Part shown: positions 9,201-16,582 of the stretch, piece after piece
Position numbering within the stretch: position 1 is the first letter of the stretch
Layout: every line of letters begins with the position of its first letter
Origin: a virus
DNA: 38,755 nucleotides
IMG/VR virus record: IMGVR_UViG_3300021597_000025
Location: 1-38,755 of that record
Strand: one strand, 5' to 3'
Position numbers and translations under genes: made by a program
The notes under the pieces: generated by a model
Database searches by the model: none
Told to the model about the DNA's origin: nothing
Seen by the model: the letters and a program-made list of their open reading frames with translations, nothing else

Positions 9201-11410
9201 ATTTCAGCGGCCATAAAGCCCATTTCTAAGCGATGCAAAGCTTCACGGCCTTTAGATTGTTTGCTAAACATTTGTGAAGCTGCGCCCGCAATTGCGCCGT
9301 ATGATGCCAAATGCGCGGTCGTTCTATTTTGAGCAAGAGATTGTTCTGCGGCTTCTACTTTGGCGAGCATTTCAGGGTTGTCAGCATAGAGCTTTTTGTC
9401 TTCTGCAATTTTCTTTTGCTGCTCTGCGTACTTCGCCTGTTGTTTGCTGAGTTTTTCTATTTGTTGGCCAATAGTGCCAAATGTTTCAATAATCACATTG
9501 CCCGCACTTGACCAGGTATCACTTATTGTACTCGCACCATTGAGCATGTCGTCGTAGTACTTACTGTCGCTAAGCAATGTTTGCTGTTGCAACATCGCTT
9601 CTGTGAGCGCGGTAACAGCGGCTATTTCGTCGGTGGTCGCATCTGCCGACAATTTACTTAAATTGCTATAGAGTAGCTTTTGCTTACTACTTAAACTGGT
9701 CAGTTGTAGTTGTTGGCCAAGCGATGCAATTAGCTTTTGGTTAGCGGTTAATTCTTTTTTAGTGACAACCGTTTTCTTTTCGCTTACTTCTTTACCGTCT
9801 TTAATGCGCACATTCCATTTTATTTGTTCCATGCCCGCATCAAATATTGCGCCTTGCAGGTCAGAGTAGGCATTTTTTAAGTTTTCTAAGGCTTGTTGCT
9901 GTTGGAGTACTTCTTGTGCCTGACTTTCTGCAAGGAACATGGCCGAGTCGCTACCAGAACGAATACCGCGCTGCATGTTACTTTCTACCGCCTGCTGTAA
10001 TGCGGTAATTTCTGCTGTTTTTGCTTGGATCAATTTATCGTATTCAGCCGCCGTTGCTTTTTGCTCTGCCAAGGTCATTTCATCAATTTTCTTTGCCGCA
10101 CGTCCAAGCGCTTGTTCAAGCTGGCCAAGTGCGGTTACTTGCTGGTCAATTTCATCGGGAGAAAACGCTTCGTAGAGTAAATAACCTGCGGTAACAGCTA
10201 AGCCAATTGGGCTAAGCAATGACTTAGTGGCGACGGCAAGCGCTCTGGTTGCCACCGTTTGCGCAGAAATTTTTGCGGTAGTGTTTTGAATAACTTGGCC
10301 ATAAACATTGGTTGTTACTGTGCTTGTGCGCATCGCTGCTATTTTGGTCATTAACCCTTGGCTCGCAGTCATACCCGCTGCGCCCATTGCGTACAGATCA
10401 AGATTGAGCTTTTTGATCACTAAAGCTGCGGTAACACTGCCTGCCACTGCGGTTATTAATGCGACTAACTCTTGCAACTGCTCTACATTCATATCATCAA
10501 GCATCACTGCCATGTCAGCCAATGTCGCAGCGATCAAATCAGTGACTTGATATACATCATCTAACTGCGCCAGTGATTTGTTGATCGCATTACCCGCTTG
10601 TACTTTGGTGCTGGCAATCGATAATTCGATTTTTGCAAAGTTACGATGAATGTCTTCCGATTGACTCAATATGGCGTTGAATACATCTTTTGATAATAAT
10701 TGGCCATCGAGCATCATTAATCGTAATTGGCCAACACTTACCCCCAAGCCTTTCGCTATACGATTTGCAACTTCAGGTATGTTCTCTAAAAGTGAATTAA
10801 ACTCTTCTGCACGGGCAACATTACTGCTCAGCATTTGCGCTAATTGAGTTTGACCTGCTTTAATGTTTTCGGTTGCTGTCCCACCAATTACGCCCAACTC
10901 TTGAATGGCGTCAGTAAACTCAAGCATTTCTGCATTGGTCGCTTCAAGCTCAACACGCGCAGTTGCCATACGCTGAAACATTTCAACCGTGCTTTCCAAA
11001 TTACTGCGGTTCGCTTGAGTAATGTCGTATAAGTCGCGATTAACGTCGACAAAATCGCCTGTATCTTGGGTAGCGGTTTTGATGCGTTGTGTGAGTACAT
11101 TAAAATTGTCGGCACGGTTGATCGCATTCATGGCACCAGCAATTGACAAATAACCAGTCACCATCAACTGCGCATTGCGGATCATGCCTTCTAATTCAGT
11201 GCTGGTTTGACTGGATTTTCGACTGAGTTTTTCAGCTCCAGCGCTGGCACGATCAAACCCTTGGCGAGCAGCTTCTCCACCTTTTCGAGTATTGATTAAC
11301 GTCTGATTGGTTTTCTTTGTTGTTTGATTGATTTGTTCTAAATCTTTAACAACAATTTTGCCACCTTCAGTCGTTAATCGTATCGCTAGTTCTAAGTCTG
11401 TATCGCTCAT
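6242..11410 (-). CDS. Tail tape measure protein, 1722 aa
   Basis: Longest gene of the window. I placed the start at the ATG at 11410 (MSDTDLELAIRLTTEGG), which overlaps the upstream stop as ATGA; an upstream ATG at 11476 in the same frame would add 22 residues that overlap the chaperone gene. Residues about 70-300 resemble the conserved tape-measure N-domain (NVLTQRIKTATQDTGDF, LNSLLENIPEVANRIAKGLG-like text). Hydrophobic stretches follow (VALITAVAGSVTAALVI; SPIGLAVTAGYLLYEAF; AALMAGVLGAAGIGF), and the C-terminal half is long coiled coil rich in Ala, Gln and Glu. At the usual ~0.15 nm per residue the tail would be roughly 250 nm. The protein sets tail length and is ejected with the DNA. Confidence 0.93.
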   Translation of the reverse strand: MSDTDLELAIRLTTEGGKIVVKDLEQINQTTKKTNQTLINTRKGGEAARQGFDRASAGAEKLSRKSSQTSTELEGMIRNAQLMVTGYLSIAGAMNAINRADNFNVLTQRIKTATQDTGDFVDVNRDLYDITQANRSNLESTVEMFQRMATARVELEATNAEMLEFTDAIQELGVIGGTATENIKAGQTQLAQMLSSNVARAEEFNSLLENIPEVANRIAKGLGVSVGQLRLMMLDGQLLSKDVFNAILSQSEDIHRNFAKIELSIASTKVQAGNAINKSLAQLDDVYQVTDLIAATLADMAVMLDDMNVEQLQELVALITAVAGSVTAALVIKKLNLDLYAMGAAGMTASQGLMTKIAAMRTSTVTTNVYGQVIQNTTAKISAQTVATRALAVATKSLLSPIGLAVTAGYLLYEAFSPDEIDQQVTALGQLEQALGRAAKKIDEMTLAEQKATAAEYDKLIQAKTAEITALQQAVESNMQRGIRSGSDSAMFLAESQAQEVLQQQQALENLKNAYSDLQGAIFDAGMEQIKWNVRIKDGKEVSEKKTVVTKKELTANQKLIASLGQQLQLTSLSSKQKLLYSNLSKLSADATTDEIAAVTALTEAMLQQQTLLSDSKYYDDMLNGASTISDTWSSAGNVIIETFGTIGQQIEKLSKQQAKYAEQQKKIAEDKKLYADNPEMLAKVEAAEQSLAQNRTTAHLASYGAIAGAASQMFSKQSKGREALHRLEMGFMAAEMVLSIEKSILNATESITNAGTSGDPYTAPARVLAMAALMAGVLGAAGIGFSSGAGGGNTAADRQSSQGTGTVFGDSDAVSNSVLNSFERAEELELKKYAELQQMNASLNSLNRNITQLAVGLIGSFGTFDEDNYGGQLGTVKTGTGNVWLDDNGLLSSLDPTGIVSGIVGSFSKTKKSLIDSGISIVGQTLGEIIESGLVDAQAYFDIKTKKSSWWGLKSSSKTGTEYENLDTSFGISLALIFKDIANSTNEAIDILGLEIAKETQNFRASIFDLAYGEDKYKNTEFSHLDEYFDAFTNGLTDGATRSLENFKINIPKMSFKDMTGDEIEQALQAMVSQQADLMVQYMVPQIAKYQQVGEGLYETLVRVAQEQAIFNGAVEAMGHQLSRFGDISKEVQTDIAQSIIGLMGGLENFREYTNTYYNEFLTDEEQFTYLENQLSSLFSGLEQTLPTTRDEFKLLLTGIDLTTEAGQSLYASLMGMVGSLDQYYDQLEKNLEQTEKAAKAELELAEARADFTQSFAEQIARMDMTPVQEQLLNLQQEFDDYRAEAEALGADTALLEELYAKKRQAIVDDALANINNTYQRSVDQLVADSDRLKQSFATLGASLSNSILAIRRQGSNWNEVGYQSGQIANFTDLIGQGSIEDQITNISNLEQAYNDKYNAELNKLNAARDAAQAAYDNQVAQINDRYQLELDAYNSIRQVIESLKQAADDLLLSDFSPLTNQQRFDEAQSQFNSILARANAGDADAISQLSNAGGNYLKEAQSFYASSDQFTAIFDRVYDAYNTIGNQQVSAPGKPIAPPVPAAISKHNEAVETLQQSTIEKLLELKELTAELEAQSESEFDLAMVALNEQLANDTALLQAELVSQTSAIQATNNILAQQNAILDVIAAKTNSQPIIKITTPFIHPPKPTENTNDAMLAEMKAMNSANKKQLQLMEQRAIQAEEHSKQSQTELNALKKSIIDGNTTIERQFDELEKLQRHA

Positions 11411-12323
11411 TGTCTTGCTTTCATCGTATTGTACGTGGCCAAAAATGCGTGCTCTAAAATATCCATTCCTTCCCAAAGCAGTTCGCTAGCTTCATTCGAA
11501 AGTTGTCGATACCATGATATTTTTCGTGCTCTTGCTTCAATCATTGCTATGTCTAAGTAGCAGGGCGTTGCTTCCATTCCAACCCTATGCCAATATCGCT
11601 GCACCTTATTGAAGAAATAAACTGTTAATACGTTGCCTGGCTGTATTAAAGGCATGTCTTCGTTTTGCTGGTCTTGCGCAATAAGTACTTCGTTTATTTC
11701 TTCTTGCGCAATGCCCATACTTTGTAGCGTTTGCTCTAGCTCGTTTACATTCATGTCGTCGGGTTCTACAGAAAATGTACGACAAGCTAAGTATTCAGCT
11801 ACTTCAGTTAGTTTCCCGCCATCAACTTACTGAGCTTTTCATTTTGTTTTTTATTAATTTCATCGTTATAAACGTCGGCGACACATTCACGAATTAATTG
11901 AATGTCTAACAACGCTGCAATGTTTTCTTTTGTACATTGCAACTCAGTTTCACCATTTAAAAATGGAAGTGGGTGTTTAGGGTGTTTTTCGAATCCGACA
12001 AAGTACTGCTGAATAAATTGACGAGTAACTGCTTTTGTCGCTTCTTTAATCGCTGCTGACTCTTCGAACGTTGGCTTGTCCTGACTCGTGCCTTCGTTGT
12101 ATGCCTTTTCTCGCTTTTGCAATTTAATGTTTTGTTCGTTCAATTCAGCTAGGCGTTTTTGGTGTTTTTCGCGCTCTTTTTCGGACACATTAACGAATAC
12201 ACCAATAAAGTGCGCATTGTCGTATTGTATTTCTCCGTTTTCGTTAATGTTTTCGCTTGGGAAAGGTACGGTTACTGCTTTCTTAAAGCGTCCTTTAATT
12301 AGGTCTTGAATTTGAAATTGCAT
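11407..12323 (-). CDS. Tail assembly chaperone, long -1 frameshift product (G-GT type), about 305 aa
   Basis: This is the fused reading of 12323-11811 followed, after a -1 slip, by the frame that runs from 11811 to the TGA at 11407. The second part is open without a stop through LTEVAEYLACRTFSV to the ATG at 11754 and on to ATYNTMKARQ. The slip site GGGAAAC (minus strand, 11817-11811) sits in the correct phase, with AAC as the last codon before the zero-frame TAA. In lambda and many other siphoviruses the tail chaperones G and GT are made this way just before the tape measure gene, as here. The T part (134 aa) is alternatively an independent 115-aa gene from 11754, but no Shine-Dalgarno sequence is evident there. 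Confidence 0.8.
11808..12323 (-). CDS. Tail assembly chaperone, short product (G type), 171 aa
   Basis: The zero-frame product starts MQFQIQDLIKGRFKKAVTVP, has a charged helical middle (KEREKHQKRLAELNEQN) and ends KLMAGN at the TAA of 11810-11808. Its place between tail tube and tape measure and the frameshift signal at its end identify it as the siphovirus tail chaperone. It helps to keep the tape measure soluble and assist tube polymerisation and is not expected in the mature tail. The upstream terminator hairpin (12350-12376) may lower its transcription relative to the tube protein. Confidence 0.8.
   Translation of the reverse strand: MQFQIQDLIKGRFKKAVTVPFPSENINENGEIQYDNAHFIGVFVNVSEKEREKHQKRLAELNEQNIKLQKREKAYNEGTSQDKPTFEESAAIKEATKAVTRQFIQQYFVGFEKHPKHPLPFLNGETELQCTKENIAALLDIQLIRECVADVYNDEINKKQNEKLSKLMAGN
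11811..11817 (-). other. Programmed -1 frameshift slippery heptamer GGGAAAC
   Basis: On the minus strand the codons read GCG GGA AAC TAA; the heptamer G GGA AAC fits the X XXY YYZ rule in the zero frame. After slipping back one base the next codon is CTA at 11811-11809, exactly in frame with the 11407-11754 ORF (57 bases, 19 codons, to its ATG). I see no obvious strong downstream hairpin. Confidence 0.85.
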
Positions 12324-12349
12324 AATATTCTCATTGTCAGTTTTAAGTT

Positions 12350-12376
12350 AAAAAAAGTGCGGGGAATATTCCCCGC
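12350..12376 (-). terminator. Rho-independent terminator after tail tube gene
   Basis: Minus-strand sequence GCGGGGAATATTCCCCGC (12376-12359) forms a GC-rich 7-bp stem with a 4-base loop and is followed by AC and seven T (12356-12350). It begins 15 bases after the tail-tube stop. It would stop part of the transcripts between the highly expressed tube gene and the chaperone/tape measure genes. Confidence 0.85.
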
Positions 12377-12390
12377 GAATGTCGGGAGCA

Positions 12391-13320
12391 CTATCGGGTG
12401 ATCATGGTTATTTCGTTATTTGGTGCTGTAGGTACTGCTTCAAACGTAGCATTTAGATAAGCCACTTTGTTGCGCTCGGTTTGACTGACATTGCTTAGTT
12501 GCGCATTGGCTGAATGAGCTTCAAATATATGGCCTTCATCAGCAACATCTTGACCAACTTGAATATCAATAGCGCCGTAATCGCCTATTTTCTTATAAAA
12601 GTCGATTACGTCAGGCGTAGGTTCTTTAAATTCTATATCCCACGTAACCTTACGATCGATAATCTTAACTGCTTGGTCTTCTGGCACATAAACCACTTCG
12701 CAGTTTCCTTTTATTGTCACTTTTGAAATCGCTGCGTTATAACCGTGAATTGACTTAGTAACAAAGCGAACAGGGTTAGTGGGTCTAGGGTTTTTAAACG
12801 CTGATAAATCAATCGTGGCTGGTTTAGCGCCATTTTCTTGATCTTGATAGAGCGCTTTATAACTTGGAAACTTGATACGTGGCAGCGCATCAACACTAAA
12901 TTCAATTTCCCAATCCATTCGTGCGCCGCGCTGTGTTTGTGATGCAGTTCCACGAAAAAACTTTCCAGTTACCGAATCTGAGTCAGTAATATCATCAAGG
13001 GTAATGTCGACCTTATCAGCACCTGGCGACACTTTTAGTGCAGCGGCTTTTAACAAAGGGCTAATAGCTGGTGGTATATTGTTCGTACCGCTTCCCGCAT
13101 AGTAAGCTGATAAATCTCCTTCAACTAGTCGGCTTTTTTCAATACTGCCCTTAGAGCCTGTACTACCTGAATCGTAATCCATTTCTTCAGTTTCAACTTT
13201 AGCTAATTGCAGATTGGCTTTTACTCGCATTGCATTTAGCGTTGTATCGGGTGTGGCATCAACACCGTATGTATTTTCTACTTTCGCCGCGAAAACGTAT
13301 TCGCCAGTTAATATAGTCAT
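12391..13320 (-). CDS. Major tail tube protein, 309 aa
   Basis: The protein starts MTILTGEYVFAAKVENTYGVDATPD, a typical opening for siphovirus tail tube subunits, and is dominated by beta strands (VTWDIEFKEPTPDVIDFYKKIG, YLNATFEAVPTAPNNE). Its position between the small terminator-region genes and the tail chaperones agrees. There is no sheath gene beside it, in contrast to phage Mu itself. The start ATG overlaps the stop of the preceding 58-aa gene (TAATG). A strong terminator follows, consistent with an abundant product. The family is assigned by sequence style and order. Confidence 0.82.
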   Translation of the reverse strand: MTILTGEYVFAAKVENTYGVDATPDTTLNAMRVKANLQLAKVETEEMDYDSGSTGSKGSIEKSRLVEGDLSAYYAGSGTNNIPPAISPLLKAAALKVSPGADKVDITLDDITDSDSVTGKFFRGTASQTQRGARMDWEIEFSVDALPRIKFPSYKALYQDQENGAKPATIDLSAFKNPRPTNPVRFVTKSIHGYNAAISKVTIKGNCEVVYVPEDQAVKIIDRKVTWDIEFKEPTPDVIDFYKKIGDYGAIDIQVGQDVADEGHIFEAHSANAQLSNVSQTERNKVAYLNATFEAVPTAPNNEITMITR

Positions 13321-13496
13321 TATTTATCTCCCGCTTGAGCCATATCTAAAAGGCGTTGGCGTTCAACTTCGATATGACTGCCATCATTTTTAGTTTTAGT
13401 GTTTGTGCCATCAATAACGGCCTGTTGTGTTTTGCTTACTTGTTGCGTCGGCGCAGCAGCTTTTTCACTGGCTTTTGCATTTTTGTTACTGGTCAT
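13320..13496 (-). CDS. Small basic protein between tail terminator and tube genes, 58 aa
   Basis: ATG at 13496, stop TAA at 13322-13320. The start of the protein reads MTSNKNAKASEKAAAPTQQ and the end reads VERQRLLDMAQAGDK. It is hydrophilic, rich in Lys, Ala and Gln, probably disordered with a short C-terminal helix. It overlaps the 3' end of the tail terminator gene by 11 bases and the tube start by one base (TAATG), which supports real translation. No family recognised. Confidence 0.62.
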   Translation of the reverse strand: MTSNKNAKASEKAAAPTQQVSKTQQAVIDGTNTKTKNDGSHIEVERQRLLDMAQAGDK

Positions 13497-13932
13497 AGAC
13501 TGACTCCACTATTTGCGTTGTTTTAAATCGGTGCATCCACCAAATGCCATTTGATGCCATAGCAAGCAGGCCACTTTTACCTAACGTACATGCGGTTTGT
13601 TTTTCGCCAGGCTTATAACCGAGTAGGCTTTTGCGTAAAGCGTTCAATGCTTGTTCGAGCAACTCATTCCCTTTCTCACCAGTAGGATCATTAATGCTTT
13701 GAATACCGAACATGACGCCAAATTCGCTGGTAAGCTCTTCCACAGAACCTTCACTGTCGTTAACTAAATTTTTAGGTGTGTCGTTGAATGGCACTATGTA
13801 GGTTTCAAGAGGCTTGTTTATATTTTTATCTTTTAATGTCACCACAGAAAGAACCGACTTCACACCTGAAAATCGACTGTATTTACCGTCAATAGTTATG
13901 GATTTAACCCGCTCTCTAAGTAGTTCGTACAT
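13486..13932 (-). CDS. Tail terminator-like protein (Mu gp37 position), 148 aa
   Basis: The protein starts MYELLRERVKSITIDGKYSRF, with a beta-rich middle and a long helix (ELLEQALNALRKSLLGY). In Mu-like phages the gene after the gp36-like head protein encodes a gp37-type protein that completes the tail end or the neck, and the 148-aa size fits. Its ATG overlaps the upstream stop (TGATG at 13930-13934). The assignment rests on order and size more than on clear motifs; it could be another neck protein. Confidence 0.68.
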   Translation of the reverse strand: MYELLRERVKSITIDGKYSRFSGVKSVLSVVTLKDKNINKPLETYIVPFNDTPKNLVNDSEGSVEELTSEFGVMFGIQSINDPTGEKGNELLEQALNALRKSLLGYKPGEKQTACTLGKSGLLAMASNGIWWMHRFKTTQIVESVYDQ

Positions 13933-14351
13933 CAGATAAACCCTTTGCTGTTTTCTCTGCTAAACACAGAGCCAGCACTTTGCATTTCGGCAAAGTCACT
14001 ACTAACCGCTGAATCACCATTGACATTCACACCAAGCGTAACAGCACCTTTAGCTACACTTCTTAAAAATTCAATGGCGCTTTTATAACGTTCAGCTACA
14101 TGATCGCTTACGGCTTGGTCATACAGTTTGTAGCGAGTGATATCGCAGGCGAGTGGTAGTAAAGCTTTAGGCACATTCACTAACGGAAGTTCATAACGAC
14201 TGCCAATAAAAATCTCCATTTCAGCGCTGGCATCCATCATTGCTTGAGTCAACTTGCTATCGTTAATCACGCCCAAATTACTGTGGTCGGTCAGTTCGAT
14301 AAGTTCCTGTTCGCTGAAACGGTCGATCAAGTCTTGCTTAGTGCAATACAT
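13932..14351 (-). CDS. Mu gp36-like (DUF1320) head-tail connector protein, 139 aa
   Basis: The protein starts MYCTKQDLIDRFSEQELIELTD and continues with a helical region containing MMDASAEMEIFIGSRYELPL, LPLACDITRYKLYD and ERYKSAIEFLRSVAKG. These are the hallmark phrases of the DUF1320/Mu gp36 family (a small helical protein at the head-tail joint). Length about 140 is normal. It lies 5 bases after the gp35-like gene and overlaps the next gene (TGATG). Confidence 0.88.
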   Translation of the reverse strand: MYCTKQDLIDRFSEQELIELTDHSNLGVINDSKLTQAMMDASAEMEIFIGSRYELPLVNVPKALLPLACDITRYKLYDQAVSDHVAERYKSAIEFLRSVAKGAVTLGVNVNGDSAVSSDFAEMQSAGSVFSRENSKGFI

Positions 14352-14356
14352 AGGTA

Positions 14357-15019
14357 CTACTCTTCGCTTTGTTGGTTAATTGCATCGTCAACATTGACCA
14401 CTTCAACATTGGCTTGGTACCAGTCCCATGCTTGGTCACGCTGTTCAGCCGTCGGCTTTACTTTTTTGTCATTGCCATCTACTTCAACTATCACAGCCAA
14501 ATCGTTGACTGTTGGCTTACTTTCCAGCTTGGCTTCAGCACTTAACTCGTCAATCACTGCAATAAATGGATGCAACTCTTCTGCGGCGCTTGACATATCT
14601 AGCTGACATACCACCGATTCAAGCATATCTGAACCTTTATCTATCACAGACTCAACGACTGTTGATGCCACTGTGCCAATGGCAGCTTCTTTAACTCCTT
14701 CAACAAAAGCTTCTTTTGCGGCAGGGTTACCTTTCACCATTTCGAACGCTTCAATGACCATTTGAACGGTGCCAGGAGCAACACCGGTTTTCTGTGCAAC
14801 TAGGGCAGTGACTGAATTTATTGCGCTATCAACAATGGAATCTTTAATTACGTCAAGCACATCGACTTTTAAGTTTGGATCTCGGTTAAATAATACGAGC
14901 TGTTTTTCGTCAAGCTCTAACTCGTTAGTGCCTTTGTCTAGTCGAACACCGGCACGGCGAAAACCTGACTGCATCGTATTGACAACGACAGTTTTGAATA
15001 AGCTTTTGAGTAATGACAT
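14357..15019 (-). CDS. Mu gp35-like (HI1506-type N-domain) minor head protein, 220 aa
   Basis: Residues 15-50 (SGFRRAGVRLDKGTNELELD..QLVLFNRDPNLKV) match the short HI1506/Mu gp35 N-terminal module. It is followed by about 110 residues of helical, Ala/Val-rich sequence (IVDSAINSVTALVAQKTGV; AAIGTVASTVVESVIDKG) and an acidic end that includes a helix, AEQRDQAWDWYQANVE. The canonical proteins are usually shorter, so the middle looks like an added helical segment. Good Shine-Dalgarno sequence AAGGA 7 bases before ATG. It lies directly after the capsid gene, as in Mu-like phages. Confidence 0.78.
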   Translation of the reverse strand: MSLLKSLFKTVVVNTMQSGFRRAGVRLDKGTNELELDEKQLVLFNRDPNLKVDVLDVIKDSIVDSAINSVTALVAQKTGVAPGTVQMVIEAFEMVKGNPAAKEAFVEGVKEAAIGTVASTVVESVIDKGSDMLESVVCQLDMSSAAEELHPFIAVIDELSAEAKLESKPTVNDLAVIVEVDGNDKKVKPTAEQRDQAWDWYQANVEVVNVDDAINQQSEE

Positions 15020-15057
15020 GTTAAATTCCTTGCATTAATACTTTGTACAAATGAAGG

Positions 15058-15087
15058 ATTGCAAGGCAAGCTCGCAACCCTTGCGAT
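15058..15087 (-). other. Intergenic hairpin after major capsid gene
   Basis: Bases 15058-15066 (ATTGCAAGG) and 15079-15087 (CCTTGCGAT) pair with one mismatch around a 12-base loop in the 71-base gap after the capsid stop. No T-run follows on the minus strand, so it is more likely an RNA-stabilising or processing hairpin than an intrinsic terminator. Confidence 0.4.
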
Positions 15088-15090
15088 TGA

Positions 15091-16011
15091 TTAGAGCTGC
15101 TCAGCTACTAGTAGGTCTAATTTACCTTTCAGTTCGTTGTCGACTGCTACACCGCCTTCATTGGTAAATTCACGTGCCAATAGTTTGGTTGCAGCTTTTT
15201 CGAGCGTTCCTGGTACGACCATCAGGTTTGGTTTAAGACCAAGTTTACGCCCACCATCAGCAGTGTATGAGCGCATTAGTTCCATGGCTTTCCACAAGTT
15301 GTCCGCATTACATTCTGCTTTTACGGCAATCGCCATTTGCCAGAAGCCGTAGCCTTTACCTGCACGTAAATCAATACCGTAACGAAACTCTTTTTTGGTG
15401 TAGACGTTTTCGTCATTGACGCTAGTCATTGCGATGAATTGCGCTTTCTTACGTTCCTGATAAATAAATGGCTTCAGTGCACGACTTGTACACATCACGT
15501 ACCAAGTAGGGCCAGTATATGTACCATCAACAATCATGTTAGAGACACTGGTGTCTGCACCTGAACCATCCACTTCAGCGTTTACAGGGTGGTCGGTGTC
15601 AAAGAAATATTGCCCGTCGTAACACTCCGTAGTTTCACCTGCGGCAAGCTGAGGAAATATAAATTCGTCAGGAAACATTTTGGTTGCTCGACCAGCTTCT
15701 TCGAACATCGGATTAAAAATGCCAAGTTGTTCGTCTTCAATTGAATTGCGGTCAACAGCTACGGAACTTTCAAAATCTTTGTTCGCGATTTGGTAGGCTT
15801 TTTCTTGCATTGATTTGTGTTGGCGTTCACCAATCCACTCACGAAAGCCTGGCCATTGGCCTAACCAGCCATAAGTGTTAGTTGCGGTAGTCGACGGAAT
15901 AATCGAGGCAATTTTCTCAAATTGCGGTTCTGCGCCATCTAATCCCTTTTGAAAGTTCTTGTGAAAGCCTGTACGCAATGAATTTAATAGAGCAACAGTA
16001 ATAATAGCCAT
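15091..16011 (-). CDS. T: Major capsid protein, Mu gpT type, 306 aa
   Basis: The protein opens MAIITVALLNSLRTGFHKNFQ, followed by PSTTATNTYGWLGQWPGFREWIGER, the signature of Mu gpT major head subunits; DTDHPVNAEVDG and LMVVPGTLEKAATKLL are also typical. The length is normal for the family. ATG at 16011 has AAGGAG nine bases upstream. It follows the protease/scaffold gene by 1 base. It forms the icosahedral shell assembled around the scaffold encoded upstream. Confidence 0.95.
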   Translation of the reverse strand: MAIITVALLNSLRTGFHKNFQKGLDGAEPQFEKIASIIPSTTATNTYGWLGQWPGFREWIGERQHKSMQEKAYQIANKDFESSVAVDRNSIEDEQLGIFNPMFEEAGRATKMFPDEFIFPQLAAGETTECYDGQYFFDTDHPVNAEVDGSGADTSVSNMIVDGTYTGPTWYVMCTSRALKPFIYQERKKAQFIAMTSVNDENVYTKKEFRYGIDLRAGKGYGFWQMAIAVKAECNADNLWKAMELMRSYTADGGRKLGLKPNLMVVPGTLEKAATKLLAREFTNEGGVAVDNELKGKLDLLVAEQL

Positions 16012-16012
16012 G

Positions 16013-16582
16013 TTATTTAGCTCCTTGTTCTAGTGCTTTTTGGTCTGCAAATTCTTTCTCAGTCATACCAAGCAGAGTCGCAGCTTCTTTGTCTTCGGCT
16101 GATAACGCGACAACATCGTTGTTTCGTGCGTCATCCAAATTTGTTTTATCGCTTTGCTGAGATTTGAGCGCGGCAATCGCTGGAGTGGCGTCTAAAAAGG
16201 CTTTGAGCTGGGTAACGTCTTTATTGCCTAATTCGCGTGCCCAATCTTCCATTGACGCGATAATTTTGCCAGCAGCCTTGCCTTGCTCGACAATCTTGTC
16301 GACTTCTGAACCATTCACTTGTGCTTGTAATGCAGCCAAGTTTTGTTGCAACTCTGTTACTGCGGCAACGGGTACATATTCACTTGGGTCGGGGTTTGAA
16401 TTGGCTTTTAATGCAACAATTTGTTGATTTAATGTTGGTACTTGATCAGCTTTTGCATTTAATGCTGACAAAGCAGTTAATGCCTCGGTTTCGAAAGCTT
16501 TCAAGGAAGCAACATCGCTTGGCAATTCGCCTTCGATTTTGATTCCCAGGGCTTTTAGTATTGCCAGTAAAATTTCATTCAC
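16013..16582 (-). CDS. Internal scaffold protein (Mu gpZ analogue), 189 aa
   Basis: Inside the protease gene an in-frame GTG at 16582 (residue 201) is preceded by AAGAGGA with 7 bases of spacing, an ideal Shine-Dalgarno sequence in the middle of a coding region. The product would start MNEILLAILKALGIKI and contain only the scaffold part. In Mu the scaffold Z is made from an internal start of gene I, in the same frame. Here both the position and the ribosome site agree. Without experiment, internal initiation remains inference. Confidence 0.72.
   Translation of the reverse strand: MNEILLAILKALGIKIEGELPSDVASLKAFETEALTALSALNAKADQVPTLNQQIVALKANSNPDPSEYVPVAAVTELQQNLAALQAQVNGSEVDKIVEQGKAAGKIIASMEDWARELGNKDVTQLKAFLDATPAIAALKSQQSDKTNLDDARNNDVVALSAEDKEAATLLGMTEKEFADQKALEQGAK

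Noticed and set aside
8019-10550. Several plus-strand ORFs opposite the tape measure gene
   Set aside because: They are shadows of the long coiled-coil gene, with Ser/Pro/Cys-rich low-quality sequence and no ribosome sites.
11407-11476. Upstream ATG (11476) for the tape measure
   Set aside because: It lies within the chaperone gene and adds a non-conserved-looking stretch; the ATG at 11410 gives the ATGA overlap typical of this operon.
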